Assembly: GCA_014879575.1 (NCBI GenBank)
Contig: JACSRU010000058.1
Span: forward strand, 1-64,000
DNA length: 64,000 nucleotides
Reading direction: 5' to 3'
Source of the DNA: Chthoniobacterales bacterium
GTDB lineage: Bacteria; Verrucomicrobiota; Verrucomicrobiia; Chthoniobacterales; Terrimicrobiaceae
The notes under the pieces are model-generated. The model ran no database searches. It worked only from the letters and a program-made list of their open reading frames with translations, and had not been told where the DNA came from. The first letter of the stretch is position 1; each line of letters begins with the position of its first letter. The translations under genes were made by a program, and so were the position numbers. Positions 63,268 through 64,000 of this stretch are shown one piece after another.

Positions 63268-63500
63268 AGCACGACAGGAGCGGAAGCGTCTTTTTCCCGT
63301 GCCGGAATCTCAAAAAACGATGGACAGGCGAGAAGGAGATCCACGAGCCCGGTGTTGGGCGGACTGGAGATGCGCCGGAGCGTAATCGTGTCGTCTCCTT
63401 CGATGCCCACTTCAAAATCGTCGCCCGGTTCAAGGTGCAACTTCTGCCGAACGAGAACCGGAAGGACAACCTGGCCTTTTTGTGAGAGAACCGTGGTCAT
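63264..63500 (-). CDS. vapB: VapB-type AbrB-fold antitoxin
   Basis: The 78-residue product begins MTTVLSQKGQVVLPVLVRQKL, a SpoVT/AbrB swapped-hairpin DNA-binding motif (KGQVVLP), with LEPGDDFEVGIEGDDTI. The C-terminal tail should block VapC. It is translated first and probably autorepresses the operon. The gap 63501-63753 shows no gene. Confidence 0.9.
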   Translation of the reverse strand: MTTVLSQKGQVVLPVLVRQKLHLEPGDDFEVGIEGDDTITLRRISSPPNTGLVDLLLACPSFFEIPAREKDASAPVVL

Positions 63501-63753
63501 GGTAGGAAAATCCTACCGTCGGCGTGGGATCATGACAAGTTTTTCGTGCGGTCATTGGGAACAATGATTGTCCATGACGGGGAGCGTGAGTCCGGTGGAA
63601 ATTTCCTTGCTGACATGGAGGCGGACATCAAGTGCTGCAAATCGTCCGCGCATTGGCTTTGCATGACTTGCAGGCGACCGAGATCGTGTAAGAATTTCTC
63701 TCTATTTCTGCTCGGCGGCCAGCGAGACGATCTTGCTTTTTGCAGACACGGGC

Positions 63754-64000
63754 ATGATGATTCCCGCGATGCCGCATACGGTTGCCTCCTCGGACTCCCT
63801 GGAACTTGCCGCCCCTGTCGATGAACCGGGGGATTCGCTGAAGGTTCTTGTGGTGGAGGATGACCGTCCCACGCGCCTCCTGCTCGAGCGCATGATCCGT
63901 GGTCGCGGACATGAAGTCCACGGCTGTGAGTCCGCCGAACAAGCCCGCGACCTGCTCGGCAGGATTTTTTTCCCCCTCATTGTTTTGGACATCCAACTGC
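63754..64000 (+). CDS. Response-regulator receiver domain protein, N-terminal part (cut by window end)
   Basis: From an ATG at 63754 or 63757, 82 residues are visible. After a variable 29-residue lead, LKVLVVEDDRPTRLLLERMI begins a receiver domain with acidic residues Glu35-Asp36-Asp37, and VLDIQL carries the phosphoacceptor Asp79. The rest, which may include a histidine kinase or output domain, lies past the window. The ordering suits a hybrid kinase or a long regulator. Confidence 0.75.
   Translation, partial: MMIPAMPHTVASSDSLELAAPVDEPGDSLKVLVVEDDRPTRLLLERMIRGRGHEVHGCESAEQARDLLGRIFFPLIVLDIQL

Noticed and set aside
62455-63567. 370-residue plus-strand protein
   Set aside because: It is antisense to vapB and vapC, and its make-up is that of a shadow frame.

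Overview
The window looks like a contig end from a member of the Verrucomicrobiota. I infer this from the family mix and from tandem pilin-like proteins opening with a FSLVELLVVIAVIA-type signal, which that phylum has in great numbers. The genome is GC-rich. Other chromosomal families fit too: the futalosine menaquinone genes mqnE and mqnA, a methylerythritol-phosphate pathway dxs, a DUF5069 protein, and an alpha-E/ATP-grasp pair. The first 19 bases are an intact Nextera/Tn5 mosaic-end adapter, so the left edge is a library artefact, and the tonB-like gene there is cut.

Left chromosomal arm (20-13958): an exbB-exbD-tonB operon; a tight minus-strand amino-sugar operon (NahK-like kinase, UDP-sugar epimerase, ROK protein, PIG-L deacetylase, nagB); branched-chain amino-acid genes ilvH-ilvC; a class III aminotransferase; a divergent GlgA-like glycosyltransferase; the fluoride channel gene crcB; and a cyclic-nucleotide-binding protein.

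Genomic island (14001-42799, 28.8 kb): a tRNA-Leu(UAA) gene is split at its anticodon loop. Its 5' half is at 13959-14000 and its 3' half at 42783-42842, each ending in the same 17-bp direct repeat, and the two acceptor-stem strands pair perfectly across the island. The island carries its own complete tRNA-Leu(UAA) 144 bp inside the left edge, which would replace the broken gene. A tyrosine recombinase lies beside the right edge. The interior is plasmid-like: a MOBV-type relaxase, a RepA-like ATPase, an iteron-like field of GTGCC repeats with about 11-bp spacing, and an array of perfect hairpins. From that centre a minus-strand run about 21 kb long carries an apparent anti-phage locus: a DrmD-like SNF2 helicase with DUF3883, an AAA ATPase plus TOPRIM pair, a DUF1156 adenine methylase, a DUF499 ATPase and a GHKL ATPase fused to a PD-(D/E)XK-like domain. 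DrmA, DrmB, DrmC, PglX and PglZ are absent, so it matches neither classical DISARM nor BREX. This is the best candidate for a new system in the window.

Right chromosomal arm (42843-64000): a split ThrE-type exporter (yjjB/yjjP), DUF5069, thiG-mutS, two tandem pilin-like genes, xseB-dxs, mqnE-mqnA, a zinc metallopeptidase followed by thiD, the ATP-grasp/alpha-E pair, a GNAT acetyltransferase, a Nudix hydrolase, agmatine deiminase, dodecin, an HdeD-like protein, a TPR protein with a beta-lactamase-fold hydrolase, a vapBC pair, and the start of a response-regulator gene cut by the window end.
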